Assembly (NCBI GenBank): GCA_045617405.1
Contig: JAZLIL010000081.1
Coordinates: 1-59,931 of the forward strand
Origin: JAZLIL01 sp045617405
GTDB taxonomy: Bacteria; Bacillota; Clostridia; Lachnospirales; Lachnospiraceae
Reading direction: 5' to 3'
DNA length: 59,931 nucleotides
Numbering within the stretch: the first letter of the stretch is position 1; each line of letters starts with the position of its first letter. The notes below the pieces were generated by a model. That model was not told the origin of the DNA, searched no databases, and was given only the letters and a program-made list of their open reading frames with translations. Position numbers and translations under genes: made by a program. Of the stretch, positions 1 through 7,757 are shown one piece after another.

Positions 1-138
1 CTCGAATCGACGCAGACGGAGATTAACGAGATTGTCCTTGAAGCCACACAGAAGCTTCTTTGTGACACTGCTTCTGAAGAACGTACCCGTGCGCTTTTCG
101 ATGAGTTTATAAAAGTACAGGAAACCCCACGGCCTTAA
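1..138 (+). CDS. atpF: ATP synthase F0 subunit b, C-terminal fragment
   Basis: The reading frame is open from the window edge to TAA at 136-138 and encodes 45 residues. The pattern of a helical stretch, then acidic/basic residues, then DEFIKV near the end resembles the C-terminus of bacterial b subunits, the peripheral stalk that links the F0 membrane sector to F1. Its position directly before delta/alpha fits the usual atpB-E-F-H-A-G-D-C order. The last codons (from about 106) lie inside a 145-bp palindromic repeat that also ends the nitroreductase at 7583, so the final tail residues (VQETPRP) are probably repeat-derived. The call rests on a short fragment and on context. Confidence 0.6.
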   Translation, partial: LESTQTEINEIVLEATQKLLCDTASEERTRALFDEFIKVQETPRP

Positions 139-250
139 GGAAGTGGGTGCTCTTGTACGAGGTGCGGGGTTTTAAGCCCAGTATCTCGTAAGGCACGAAG
201 TGCCGCTTTTATATGAGCAAGTAGCGAAGCGGATTGCGAATAGCATTGAC
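106..250 (+). repeat. 145-bp palindromic repeat, copy 1
   Basis: It runs from TTTATAAAAGTACA to a GCGAATAGCATTGAC end and matches 7551-7695 along its whole length. It holds a hairpin from GTACAGG to CTCTTGTAC, a weaker second hairpin (partly degenerate here), a short GGCAC-GAA-GTGCC hairpin, and a conserved tail ATGAGCAAGTAGCGAAGCGG. It fills the spacer between subunit b and the alpha gene and overlaps the end of the b reading frame. No reading frame encodes a transposase, so if mobile it is a non-autonomous, MITE- or REP-like element. Confidence 0.85.
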
Positions 251-292
251 CGGAACAGCGGATCGATTGGAACCGGATAAGAGGGCAGCCAA

Positions 293-2089
293 ATGACAAA
301 TGACGATTTTAATATAAATGATGATATAGACGAAAACGTGATAAAGGCCTCTATCCATTGCGTTTTCAGACCGACCGCCGAGCAGGTTGGAAAGATAAAG
401 GACTTCATCTGCAGAAAGTATGAGGCTGACAGAGTTGATCTTGATATCATCAGCGATTCCTACTCGGGTGACGGTTTTGACCTTTTTGTTGGTGAGGATC
501 ATTACGACTGGAGTACTGCCGGACGTGTCAGACAGCTTAGGGAACGTCTGAAGAAGCTTCCTAAGGAAAATGAAGTCGGAAAGATGATTTCGCTTTTGAA
601 AGGCGATATCGGCGATTTCAAGCTTGATTCGGGATATGAACAGATCGGAGAGGTTATTTATGTTGCGGACGGTATTGTGATGATTACCGGTCTGCATGAT
701 GTAGGATACGGCGAGGTCGTTATCTTTGAACAGGGCATAAAGGGCATGGTTCAGGATATACGTTCCGATGGAACGACAGGCGTTATTCTTTTCGGAGAAT
801 CCTGCGAAATCGCTGCCGGATCGCGTGTCTACAGGACAAGACGGACCGCAGGTATTCCGATTAGCAACAGGGTACTCGGAAGAATGATCAATCCGCTCGG
901 ACAGCCGATTGACGGTGGCGACAAGATTGGCGCCAAGGAGTATTTTCGAATCGAACGTCCTGCCCCCGGAATAGTTGACCGTAAGCCTGTCAGCAAACCT
1001 ATGGAGACAGGTATTCTTTCTGTTGATTCGATGTTTCCCATCGGCCGCGGACAGCGTGAACTTATCATCGGCGATCGGCAGACCGGAAAAACTTCCATTG
1101 CAATCGACACGATTTTGAATCAGAAGGGCAAGGATGTTATCTGTGTTTACGTTGCAATAGGTCAGAAGGCGACTGCTGTTGCAAAAGTTGTTAATATCCT
1201 GAAAAAGGCAGGCGCGATGGAATACACGGTCGTTGTTTCATCACCGGCAAGTGATTCTGCATCTCTTCAGTACATTGCACCGTATGCGGGCTGCGCAGTT
1301 GCAGAATACTTTATGTACAGCGGGAAAGACACTCTCATCATCTACGATGATCTTTCAAAGCATGCGGTGGCTTACAGAACCATAAGCCTTCTTCTTGAGC
1401 GTGCTCCCGGACGTGAAGCCTATCCCGGCGACGTTTTTTATCTCCATTCGAGACTTCTCGAGCGTTCGGCACAGCTTTCGGACAGACTTGGCGGCGGCAG
1501 CATGACGGCTCTCCCTATTGTAGAGACTCAGGCAGGCGATGTATCGGCGTACATACCGACAAACATTATATCCATTACCGACGGTCAGTTATTCCTCGAC
1601 AGCGAGATGTTTTACTCGGGACAGCGTCCTGCAGTAAATGTCGGTCTTTCGGTTTCGCGAGTCGGTGGTGCGGCTCAGCTTGATCTGATGAAGAAATCTG
1701 TCGGAACTATCCGTCTCGATCTTGCGCAATATCGTGAAATGAAGGTCTTCTCGCAGTTTTCAAGCGACCTTGATGAGCAGACACTCATTCCTTTACGCTA
1801 CGGTGCGGGACTTATGCAGATTCTCAAGCAGGCGAATCAGGAGCCTCTGTCATTCAGAGAGCAGGTTATTCTCCTGACCGTCGCCCAGGCAAGGATGTTT
1901 CTTGATGTTCCCGAGAAGGATATTCCGAGGGTTAAGAAGGAACTGCTTAAGTGGATGGATGAATCGCGCGGATCGCTGTGCGCGACCATAGACCATACAG
2001 ACTTTTATTCAAAAAAGCTTTCGGAGCACATTCTGAAAGCAGCTGAGAAGTATTTCAAACGGGTATACAATAGGAAACATGATGCATAG
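293..2089 (+). CDS. atpA: ATP synthase F1 alpha subunit with N-terminal delta C-terminal domain
   Basis: 598 residues, about 90 longer than usual alpha subunits. Residues about 19-88 resemble the C-terminal domain of subunit delta: a beta strand, a TAEQVGKI helix, then GFDLFVGEDHYDWSTAGRV and RQLRERL, matching the delta pattern of glycine-rich strand, D-x-S and RLxxL. From about residue 98 the protein is standard alpha, with P-loop GDRQTGKT at 260-267 and DTLIIYDDLSKHAVAYR following. Alpha is the non-catalytic nucleotide-binding subunit (three per F1); delta (one per F1) binds the peripheral stalk. No separate delta gene is visible between b and alpha. The start ATG at 293 follows GAGGGCAG; an internal ATG at 584 (Met98) could yield alpha alone. 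The last codons form the first unit of a 67-bp tandem repeat. Confidence 0.93.
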   Translation: MTNDDFNINDDIDENVIKASIHCVFRPTAEQVGKIKDFICRKYEADRVDLDIISDSYSGDGFDLFVGEDHYDWSTAGRVRQLRERLKKLPKENEVGKMISLLKGDIGDFKLDSGYEQIGEVIYVADGIVMITGLHDVGYGEVVIFEQGIKGMVQDIRSDGTTGVILFGESCEIAAGSRVYRTRRTAGIPISNRVLGRMINPLGQPIDGGDKIGAKEYFRIERPAPGIVDRKPVSKPMETGILSVDSMFPIGRGQRELIIGDRQTGKTSIAIDTILNQKGKDVICVYVAIGQKATAVAKVVNILKKAGAMEYTVVVSSPASDSASLQYIAPYAGCAVAEYFMYSGKDTLIIYDDLSKHAVAYRTISLLLERAPGREAYPGDVFYLHSRLLERSAQLSDRLGGGSMTALPIVETQAGDVSAYIPTNIISITDGQLFLDSEMFYSGQRPAVNVGLSVSRVGGAAQLDLMKKSVGTIRLDLAQYREMKVFSQFSSDLDEQTLIPLRYGAGLMQILKQANQEPLSFREQVILLTVAQARMFLDVPEKDIPRVKKELLKWMDESRGSLCATIDHTDFYSKKLSEHILKAAEKYFKRVYNRKHDA

Positions 2090-2190
2090 GAAAAGCCTTC
2101 CGAAAGAAGCCGGGAAGTATTTCAAACGGGTTTACAATAGGAAACGGGATGTATAGGAAAAGCCTTCTGAAAGAAGCCGGGAAGTATTTT
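2047..2190 (+). repeat. 67-bp tandem repeat copying the atpA 3' end
   Basis: Two full units (2047-2113 and 2114-2180) and a 10-base third start (2181-2190). Each unit carries GAAGTATTT, a GTAxACAATAGGAAAC-type core and AAAAGCCTTC. Unit one encodes the last 14 codons and stop of the alpha gene; unit two is non-coding. The copies differ at several positions, so the duplication is not very recent. Confidence 0.9.
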
Positions 2191-2261
2191 AAATACACTT
2201 ACTGAAAGAAACAGAGCGCATATATACTGATGCCGGTACTGTTTCGCGGAGACAGAAAAAC

Positions 2262-4616
2262 ATGGCAAGTGCAGCCGAAATCAAAAACAGAATATTGAGT
2301 GTTTCGGATACAAAGAAAGTCACCGATGCCATGTATATGATTTCTTCGGTAAAGATGCGAAAGGCAAAGGAGGGACTCGCGAACACGATGCCCTACTTCA
2401 ATGCGCTTCGTGAAGAAATCGGTGAGATGCTGCATTATATTCCGAGAAACACCAACAGATATTACAAGATTCAGAGCGAAGAGGGAATAAAGACAAGGGC
2501 ACTGCTTGTCGTCACGTCTGACAAGGGACTTAACGGCAGTTATAACAGCCTGGCAATCAAAGCTGCTGAGGAGAGGATAAAGAAGCATCCCGATATGATG
2601 CTCTTCATTATCGGCGAACAGGGAAGAAGATATTTCAAGAGGAGAAACGTCACTGTTAACCCTGACTTTAATTACCCGGCACGTTTCCCGTCTATTTACG
2701 AGGCTCAGAAGATTGCCGAGGATATGCTTCATTTTTATAACGACGGGACAGTGGATGAGATTGATATAATTTACACCCATTTCAAGGCAGGCAGCGCAGC
2801 GGCAGGAAAATGCAAATGTCTGCTGCCTCTTGCAAAGGCGCACTTCACCGATGTTAACGAGGAAGTGCTCGGCTTTGGAAAAGAATATCTTCCCGATCCG
2901 GGTACTGTTCTTGACGGAATGGTTCCAAGCTACCTCACGGGTTTCATATACAGTGTTCTTGTAGGAAGCTTCTGCGGTGAGCACGAGGCCCGTATGAGTG
3001 CAATGAGCGCTGCCGGTGCCAACGCAGAAGAGATGCTTAAGAAGTTTCAAAAGGAATACAATTCACTGCGTCAGTCGGCAATTACGGCAGAGATGACGGA
3101 GATTTCGGCAGGCACAAAGGTGTTAAAGGCCCAAAGAAGTAAAAAGGCGCTTGATGCGGACAAGGGTCGGCACACGGAAAGGGCAGTCATGGCAGATGCA
3201 GCATTAAACGGACAGAACAAAGGAAGAATAACGGGTGTCAGCGGCCCGGTTGTTGATGTTCTTTTCGACAGAAATATAATCCCGAAAATCAGGGAAAGAC
3301 TTTTTGTAAACGTTGACGGAGAGACACGTTCAATGGAGGTTGCTCAGCATATCGGAGCAAATACTGTCCGTTGCATCATGCTCGGGGCGAGCGAAGGGCT
3401 TCACCGCGATATGGAAGTCACGGCGACAGGAGCTCCAATCAGTGTCCCTGTCGGAGAAAACGTTCTCGGAAGACTGTTTAATGTTCTTGGCGAACCGATT
3501 GACGGAAAGGGAGAAATTCCCGCGGATACGAAGATGCGAAGCATCTACGCTCCCGCACCGCCTTACACGCAAAGAAAGACGACAGAAGAAATTCTGGAAA
3601 CAGGCATCAAGGTCATCGATCTTCTTGCACCCTACGCAAAGGGTGGAAAGATTGGACTTTTCGGTGGAGCCGGTGTCGGAAAGACTGTTCTTATACAGGA
3701 ACTCATTCACAACATTGCAACAGACCACGGCGGATACTCGGTATTCACGGGCGTCGGCGAGAGAAGCAGGGAGGGCAACGACCTGTGGCTTGAGATGCAG
3801 GAGAGCGGTGTCATTGACAAGACAGCACTTGTTTTTGGGCAGATGAACGAATCACCCGGCGTAAGAATGAAGGTCGCACTGTCCGGCCTCAGTATGGCTG
3901 AGCATTTTAGGGATGAGGAACACAAGGACGTGCTTCTTTTCATTGATAACATATTCAGATTCGTTCAGGCCGGCAGCGAGGTATCGACGCTCCTTGGAAG
4001 AATTCCTTCCGCAGTAGGCTACCAGCCGACACTTGCGAATGAGCTTGGCGAGCTCGAGGAGCGTATCGCATCGACAAAGAGCGGATCTGTCACATCGGTG
4101 CAGGCTGTCTACGTTCCCGCGGATGACCTTACTGACCCCGCTCCTGCAACAACCTTCTCACACCTCGATGCAACGACGGTACTCAGCAGATCTATCGCCG
4201 AGATTGGAATCTATCCGGCTGTTGATCCGCTTGAATCGACTTCAAGAGTTCTTGAACCGGATATCGTCGGTGAAGAGCATTATGAAACGGCGCGAAGAGT
4301 TCAGGAAACGCTTGAGCACTACTCCGAGCTTCAGGACATCATTGCAATCCTCGGAATGGATGAACTTTCGGAGGAAGACAGGCAGACAGTCTACAGGGCA
4401 AGGAAGATTCAAAGGTTCCTTTCCCAGCCTTTCAGCGTTGCAGAGAAATTTACGGGCGTCAAAGGCGCCTCCGTTCCGCTTGATGAGACAATCCGCGGGT
4501 TTAAGGCAATTCTCGACGGCGAGATGGACGACTATCCCGAGCAGGCATTCTTCAATGTCGGAACGATAGATGATGTCATTGCAAAGGCAGAAAAGATGAA
4601 GGAGACAGCAGAGTGA
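2262..4616 (+). CDS. atpG/atpD: ATP synthase F1 gamma-beta fusion protein
   Basis: 784 residues in one uninterrupted frame. Residues 1 to about 288 are subunit gamma, the rotor shaft: N-terminal helix EIKNRILSVSDTKKVTDAM and C-terminal helix EYNSLRQSAITAEMTEIS. After a linker of about 30 residues, about 319-784 is catalytic subunit beta: GRITGVSGPVVDVLF, P-loop GGAGVGKT (468-475), GERSREGNDLW and DELSEED (700-706). All key catalytic motifs are intact. F1 contains one gamma and three beta, so a pure fusion would not fit the known rotary architecture. Met310 (ATG at 3189), preceded by GGAAAGGGCAGTC, would give a 475-residue beta of normal size and may be a second start. The main start ATG 2262 follows GGAGAC. 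The gene ends overlapping atpC by four bases. Confidence 0.93.
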   Translation: MASAAEIKNRILSVSDTKKVTDAMYMISSVKMRKAKEGLANTMPYFNALREEIGEMLHYIPRNTNRYYKIQSEEGIKTRALLVVTSDKGLNGSYNSLAIKAAEERIKKHPDMMLFIIGEQGRRYFKRRNVTVNPDFNYPARFPSIYEAQKIAEDMLHFYNDGTVDEIDIIYTHFKAGSAAAGKCKCLLPLAKAHFTDVNEEVLGFGKEYLPDPGTVLDGMVPSYLTGFIYSVLVGSFCGEHEARMSAMSAAGANAEEMLKKFQKEYNSLRQSAITAEMTEISAGTKVLKAQRSKKALDADKGRHTERAVMADAALNGQNKGRITGVSGPVVDVLFDRNIIPKIRERLFVNVDGETRSMEVAQHIGANTVRCIMLGASEGLHRDMEVTATGAPISVPVGENVLGRLFNVLGEPIDGKGEIPADTKMRSIYAPAPPYTQRKTTEEILETGIKVIDLLAPYAKGGKIGLFGGAGVGKTVLIQELIHNIATDHGGYSVFTGVGERSREGNDLWLEMQESGVIDKTALVFGQMNESPGVRMKVALSGLSMAEHFRDEEHKDVLLFIDNIFRFVQAGSEVSTLLGRIPSAVGYQPTLANELGELEERIASTKSGSVTSVQAVYVPADDLTDPAPATTFSHLDATTVLSRSIAEIGIYPAVDPLESTSRVLEPDIVGEEHYETARRVQETLEHYSELQDIIAILGMDELSEEDRQTVYRARKIQRFLSQPFSVAEKFTGVKGASVPLDETIRGFKAILDGEMDDYPEQAFFNVGTIDDVIAKAEKMKETAE
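3172..3191 (+). promoter_or_regulatory. Possible internal translation start for free beta subunit
   Basis: Within the fusion gene, GGAAAGG lies a few bases before ATG at 3189 and the sequence GGGCAGTC-ATG resembles the atpA start context GGGCAGCCAA-ATG. A product from here would be 475 residues, the normal beta length. Whether it is used cannot be told from sequence alone. Confidence 0.4.
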
Positions 4617-5050
4617 ATCCCGGAGATATGAAAACCTTTGAGTTATCTATTTTTGCAATGGACAGGCCGTTTTTCAAAGGCGACTGCGTTTCGCTTATAC
4701 TTCCCGTCAGCGATGGGATGATTGGCATTCAGGCGAATCATCCTCCCACTACGGCTGCAGTCGTCCCGGGGATTGTGACATTTACGCTTCCTGACGGGAC
4801 AGTGCGCGAATGCGTTGTTTCGAGAGGACTCTTTGATATTTCAAAAAACGACCCCAGGCTTCTTTGCGAGTCGGTTAAGTCCCCTGATGACATTGAGGAT
4901 GAAGAGATGCGGCGTATGATTGATGCAGCCGCCCTTGACGATGAGGAGAAGAAGGGCCGTCAGGACTATATTGCATCGCAGATTGCCTTCGCACAGGCGT
5001 TTAACAAACTCAAATCAAAACATGGAAAATCTACCGATTTGCTTCAGTGA
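4613..5050 (+). CDS. atpC: ATP synthase F1 epsilon subunit
   Basis: 145 residues. The N-terminal beta sandwich is recognisable by the DGMIGIQANHPPTTAAVVPG region, a variant of the family GxxGxxxxHxPxxxxxxPG signature. A C-terminal helical hairpin (about residues 88-140) follows. Epsilon binds the base of gamma and modulates ATP hydrolysis. The GTG start at 4613 overlaps the TGA of the gamma-beta gene (GTGA) and has AAGGAG eight bases upstream, so translation is likely coupled. An in-frame ATG lies five codons later. It is the last gene of the operon; the next gene is convergent. Confidence 0.93.
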   Translation: MNPGDMKTFELSIFAMDRPFFKGDCVSLILPVSDGMIGIQANHPPTTAAVVPGIVTFTLPDGTVRECVVSRGLFDISKNDPRLLCESVKSPDDIEDEEMRRMIDAAALDDEEKKGRQDYIASQIAFAQAFNKLKSKHGKSTDLLQ

Positions 5051-5084
5051 CACAAATTGGATAACATTTCCCAGACAGATAATT

Positions 5085-5687
5085 CTAGATTGTTCCTCTT
5101 GCATCCTTGTCCTGGTACTTGCCTTTTACGAGTTCGTACATCGTGAGTGCCAGAAGGATTCTTGAAAGACCGCCGCAGATTGCACCGCTCAATACGCCGT
5201 TGATCATGATGCCGAGCAGAACCGTTGCGGCACCGCAGAGTACGCAGACGATTACGAGAAGTGTCGAATTCTTTTTGCCGAGATTCTTGACAAATGCGAG
5301 GAGTATCGATACAAGCATGCTGACTATGAGAACCATGATTTCGCAAATTGCTACGCCGCCATTAATGGTAAAGCCTGCTGCATTTGCCTTTGAAATGGCA
5401 AGGGTGGTAACGACTGTTGCAATCACCTGAGTGATAACATAATTCCAGGCGAAAGCCTTGTAGAGTTTGGCGTCTTCCTTACGACCGCCGTTGCCGAAGT
5501 AGATGTAAGCACAGAAAGCTGCAACCATCCACAGAACGCCCTGCACGAAGCAGAAGGCTCCGCCGACATGAAGGCTTGGTCCTTCAAGATCGTAGCCGCA
5601 TATCGAGCTCATAATCACGTAAAGAATAATCGTGATAAACGATACCATTGCGTAGGATTTGCCGATTTTCACTGTCTTGTTATTCAT
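5085..5687 (-). CDS. Multi-pass membrane protein of unknown function
   Basis: 200 residues from the ATG at 5687, which is preceded on the minus strand by GGGAGGGGC. The longer frame to 5870 has no such site and is unlikely. Five or six hydrophobic segments run from about residue 10 to the end, for example SYAMVSFITIILYVIM, FVQGVLWMVAAFCAYIYF and STLLVIVCVLCGAATVLL, with short polar loops. No catalytic motif or family signature is recognised. It is convergent with the ATP synthase operon and divergent from the URO-D-family gene. A conserved integral membrane protein is the most that can be said. Confidence 0.75.
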   Translation of the reverse strand: MNNKTVKIGKSYAMVSFITIILYVIMSSICGYDLEGPSLHVGGAFCFVQGVLWMVAAFCAYIYFGNGGRKEDAKLYKAFAWNYVITQVIATVVTTLAISKANAAGFTINGGVAICEIMVLIVSMLVSILLAFVKNLGKKNSTLLVIVCVLCGAATVLLGIMINGVLSGAICGGLSRILLALTMYELVKGKYQDKDARGTI

Positions 5688-5925
5688 AAATATGCCCCTC
5701 CCAACAGAAACCAGATAAAAAACTATAAGAAAAATGTAACTGTATGGTGTATTATTGTCAAGATACTGTAGCCATTTTGCCATGATGGTTTGACAAAGGA
5801 ATCGGCAGACAGTACAATATGAGTGTGCAATCAAAAAGGGGTTTGCCGGTTGTACATTGCTCTTTCGCATGTGGTGAGTGCGAATTGGCGAAACTATTTA
5901 CATTTTTGAGAAGGAGGCAAGAACT

Positions 5926-6963
5926 ATGTTAACAGCAAAAGAAAACATGCGTCAGTGTATTAAGGGCGGAAATCCCGACCGCTATGTTAATCAGTATGAG
6001 GGTATTTCGCTTCTGTTTCATCCGTTTATGATGTTTTCGAGTCCGCTTGTTGAAAGAGGTATGGAGAATGTTCAGAATGCATGGGGCGTTTACAATTCAT
6101 TCCCGGAGCACGTTCCCGGTTCGTTCCCGGTTCATACACCTGACAAGATTCTGATTAAGGACATCGAGCATTGGAAAGATTATGTTAAGGTTCCGTCACT
6201 CGATTTCACTGATGAACAGTGGGGAATTGCAAAGGGAATGTACGATGCGGTTGACGGCGAGAAGGCATTCAAGGCCGCATTCATTGCTCCCGGCCTTTTT
6301 GAGCAGACACATCATTTCTGTGAGATTACAAACGCTCTGATTTACTACATGGAGTATCCCGATGAGATGCACGATCTGATTAAGACGCTTACGGAGTGGG
6401 AGCTTAAGCTTGCTGAGGGTATCTGCTCGAATCTTCATCCCGATGCCATCTTCCACCATGATGACTGGGGCAGTGAGACAAACAGCTTCTTAAGACCGAG
6501 CATGTTCGAAGAGTTTTTCGTTGATTCCTACAAAGAGATTTACAAGTACTACCATGATCACGGGGTAGAATTTGTATTCCATCATGCAGACAGTTACTGC
6601 GCAAACCTTGTTCCCGACATGATCGAGATGGGTATCGATGTATGGCAGGGCTGGATGCAGTCAAACAATGTTCCTGAGCTTGTAAAGAAGTACGGAGACA
6701 AGATTACATTCATGGGCGACATCGATAACAAGGCAGTCGACTTCGTAGGCTGGACACAGGAAGATTGTGAGAAGGCAGCTCTTCGTGCCATCGAGAACAA
6801 TCCGATGAAGGGCTTTATCCCCTGCATCACACAGGGAGGACCCGGAAGCCTCTATCCCGGAACCTACGAGGGCATCTGGAACGCAATCGACAAGTACAAC
6901 AAGGATCATTTCGGAATTACAGATCCCGGCAGTGCACGTCTTCCTATGGCAGTTATGTTCTGA
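5926..6963 (+). CDS. Uroporphyrinogen decarboxylase (URO-D)-family protein
   Basis: 345 residues from ATG 5926, which follows a strong AAGGAGG; the frame upstream of it lacks a ribosome site. It has the TIM-barrel pattern of the URO-D/MtaA superfamily: DAIFHHDDWGS, FVFHHADSYC, GIDVWQGWMQSNN, GDKITFMGDID and a C-terminal GFIPCITQGGPGSLYPGTYE. Family members either decarboxylate uroporphyrinogen or move methyl groups to or from corrinoid or thiol carriers. No haem genes or corrinoid proteins lie nearby, so a haem role is unlikely and a methyltransferase-like role is only inferred. The gene is followed by a terminator and then a nitroreductase. Confidence 0.85.
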   Translation: MLTAKENMRQCIKGGNPDRYVNQYEGISLLFHPFMMFSSPLVERGMENVQNAWGVYNSFPEHVPGSFPVHTPDKILIKDIEHWKDYVKVPSLDFTDEQWGIAKGMYDAVDGEKAFKAAFIAPGLFEQTHHFCEITNALIYYMEYPDEMHDLIKTLTEWELKLAEGICSNLHPDAIFHHDDWGSETNSFLRPSMFEEFFVDSYKEIYKYYHDHGVEFVFHHADSYCANLVPDMIEMGIDVWQGWMQSNNVPELVKKYGDKITFMGDIDNKAVDFVGWTQEDCEKAALRAIENNPMKGFIPCITQGGPGSLYPGTYEGIWNAIDKYNKDHFGITDPGSARLPMAVMF

Positions 6964-6976
6964 TTCACGCATTTCA

Positions 6977-7010
6977 AGCGGCAGGACCCGCCCGGGTTCT
7001 GCCGCTTTTA
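6977..7010 (+). terminator. Intrinsic terminator after the URO-D-family gene
   Basis: A stem of AGCGGCAGGACCCG with CGGGTTCTGCCGCT (one G-T pair), a two-base loop, then TTTTA. It sits 13 bases after the stop codon and 18 bases before the nitroreductase start, so it may reduce rather than fully block read-through. Confidence 0.8.
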
Positions 7011-7028
7011 TACGCAAGGAGGTTACAC

Positions 7029-7583
7029 ATGGATTTCAATGAACTGATAAAGGTTAGAAGATCTGTAAGAAGCTACGTCGAGGGAGAACTGATTCCGGAC
7101 GATGACGTCAGGATAATTGTTGAAGCCGCAGAGCTTGCTCCTTCATGGAAGAATTCCCAAACGGCCCGTTACTACGTTGCCAACACACCCGAAAGCATTG
7201 CCAAACTCGCGCAGACGCTTCCGAGCTTCAATCAGTCGAACTCAAAGGGTGCGGCTCTCGTTGTAACAACGTTTGTAAAGGATATTTCCGGATTTACCGC
7301 AGGAACAGCCGAGAACGAGCTTAGCAACAAGTGGGGCGCATACGATCTTGGTCTTTCCAACGCCTACTTCATCCTTGCCGCAAAGAATCTCGGCTATGAC
7401 ACGCTCATCATGGGCATTCGCGATGCAGCTGCAATCAGGCAGCTTTTTGGTATTCCGAAAACCGAACAGATCACTTCTGTCATCGCCCTCGGAAAGGGTG
7501 CAAAGGACGGCATATTAAGATCAGGTAAAGATGTAAACGATGTTCTGAAGTTTATAAAAGTACAAGAGAACCCACTGCCTTAA
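7029..7583 (+). CDS. Nitroreductase family protein
   Basis: 184 residues. The N-terminal LIKVRRSVRSYVEG and the APSWKNSQ segment are typical of FMN-binding nitroreductases, as is the late GYDTLIMGIRD...LFGIP block. Such enzymes use NAD(P)H to reduce nitro groups, quinones or flavins; the substrate here is unknown. The start ATG follows AAGGAGGTTACAC. The C-terminal residues FIKVQENPLP and the TAA are encoded by repeat copy 2 (7551-7695), so the natural C-terminus was replaced or extended by the repeat. It is convergent with the hydroxyacyl-CoA dehydrogenase. Confidence 0.9.
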   Translation: MDFNELIKVRRSVRSYVEGELIPDDDVRIIVEAAELAPSWKNSQTARYYVANTPESIAKLAQTLPSFNQSNSKGAALVVTTFVKDISGFTAGTAENELSNKWGAYDLGLSNAYFILAAKNLGYDTLIMGIRDAAAIRQLFGIPKTEQITSVIALGKGAKDGILRSGKDVNDVLKFIKVQENPLP

Positions 7584-7695
7584 AGCAGCGGGTGCTCTTG
7601 TACGAGGTACGGGGTTTCAAACCCCGTACCTCGTAAGGCACGAAGTGCCACTTTTATATGAGCAAGTAGCGAAGCGGATTGCGAATAACATTGAC
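7551..7695 (+). repeat. 145-bp palindromic repeat, copy 2
   Basis: Same length and layout as copy 1. Hairpin 1 pairs GTACAAGAGAACCCACTGC with GCAGCGGGTGCTCTTGTAC around a CTTAAA loop; hairpin 2 is a perfect 14-bp inverted repeat from GAGGTACGGGGTTT to AAACCCCGTACCTC; hairpin 3 is GGCAC-GAA-GTGCC. It overlaps the last 11 codons of the nitroreductase and could also act as a two-way terminator between convergent genes. Confidence 0.92.
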
Positions 7696-7757
7696 AAAGT
7701 ACAAGAGAACCCACTGCCTTAAAGCAGCGGGTGCTCTTGTACGAGGTGCGGGGTTTT
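7696..7757 (+). repeat. Partial palindromic repeat, copy 3 (first hairpin only)
   Basis: It begins AAAGTACAAG immediately after copy 2, repeats hairpin 1 exactly and stops within the start of hairpin 2 (GAGGTGCGGGGTTT), which runs into the stop codon of the minus-strand gene ending at 7756. Here the repeat abuts or touches a gene end from the other side. Confidence 0.85.

Noticed and set aside
293..4616. ATP synthase fusions as annotation artefacts of one frameshift
   Set aside because: Both frames are continuous, conserved on both sides of the joints, and joined through plausible linkers without frame change. A single-base substitution error at a stop codon cannot be excluded for gamma-beta and is noted there.
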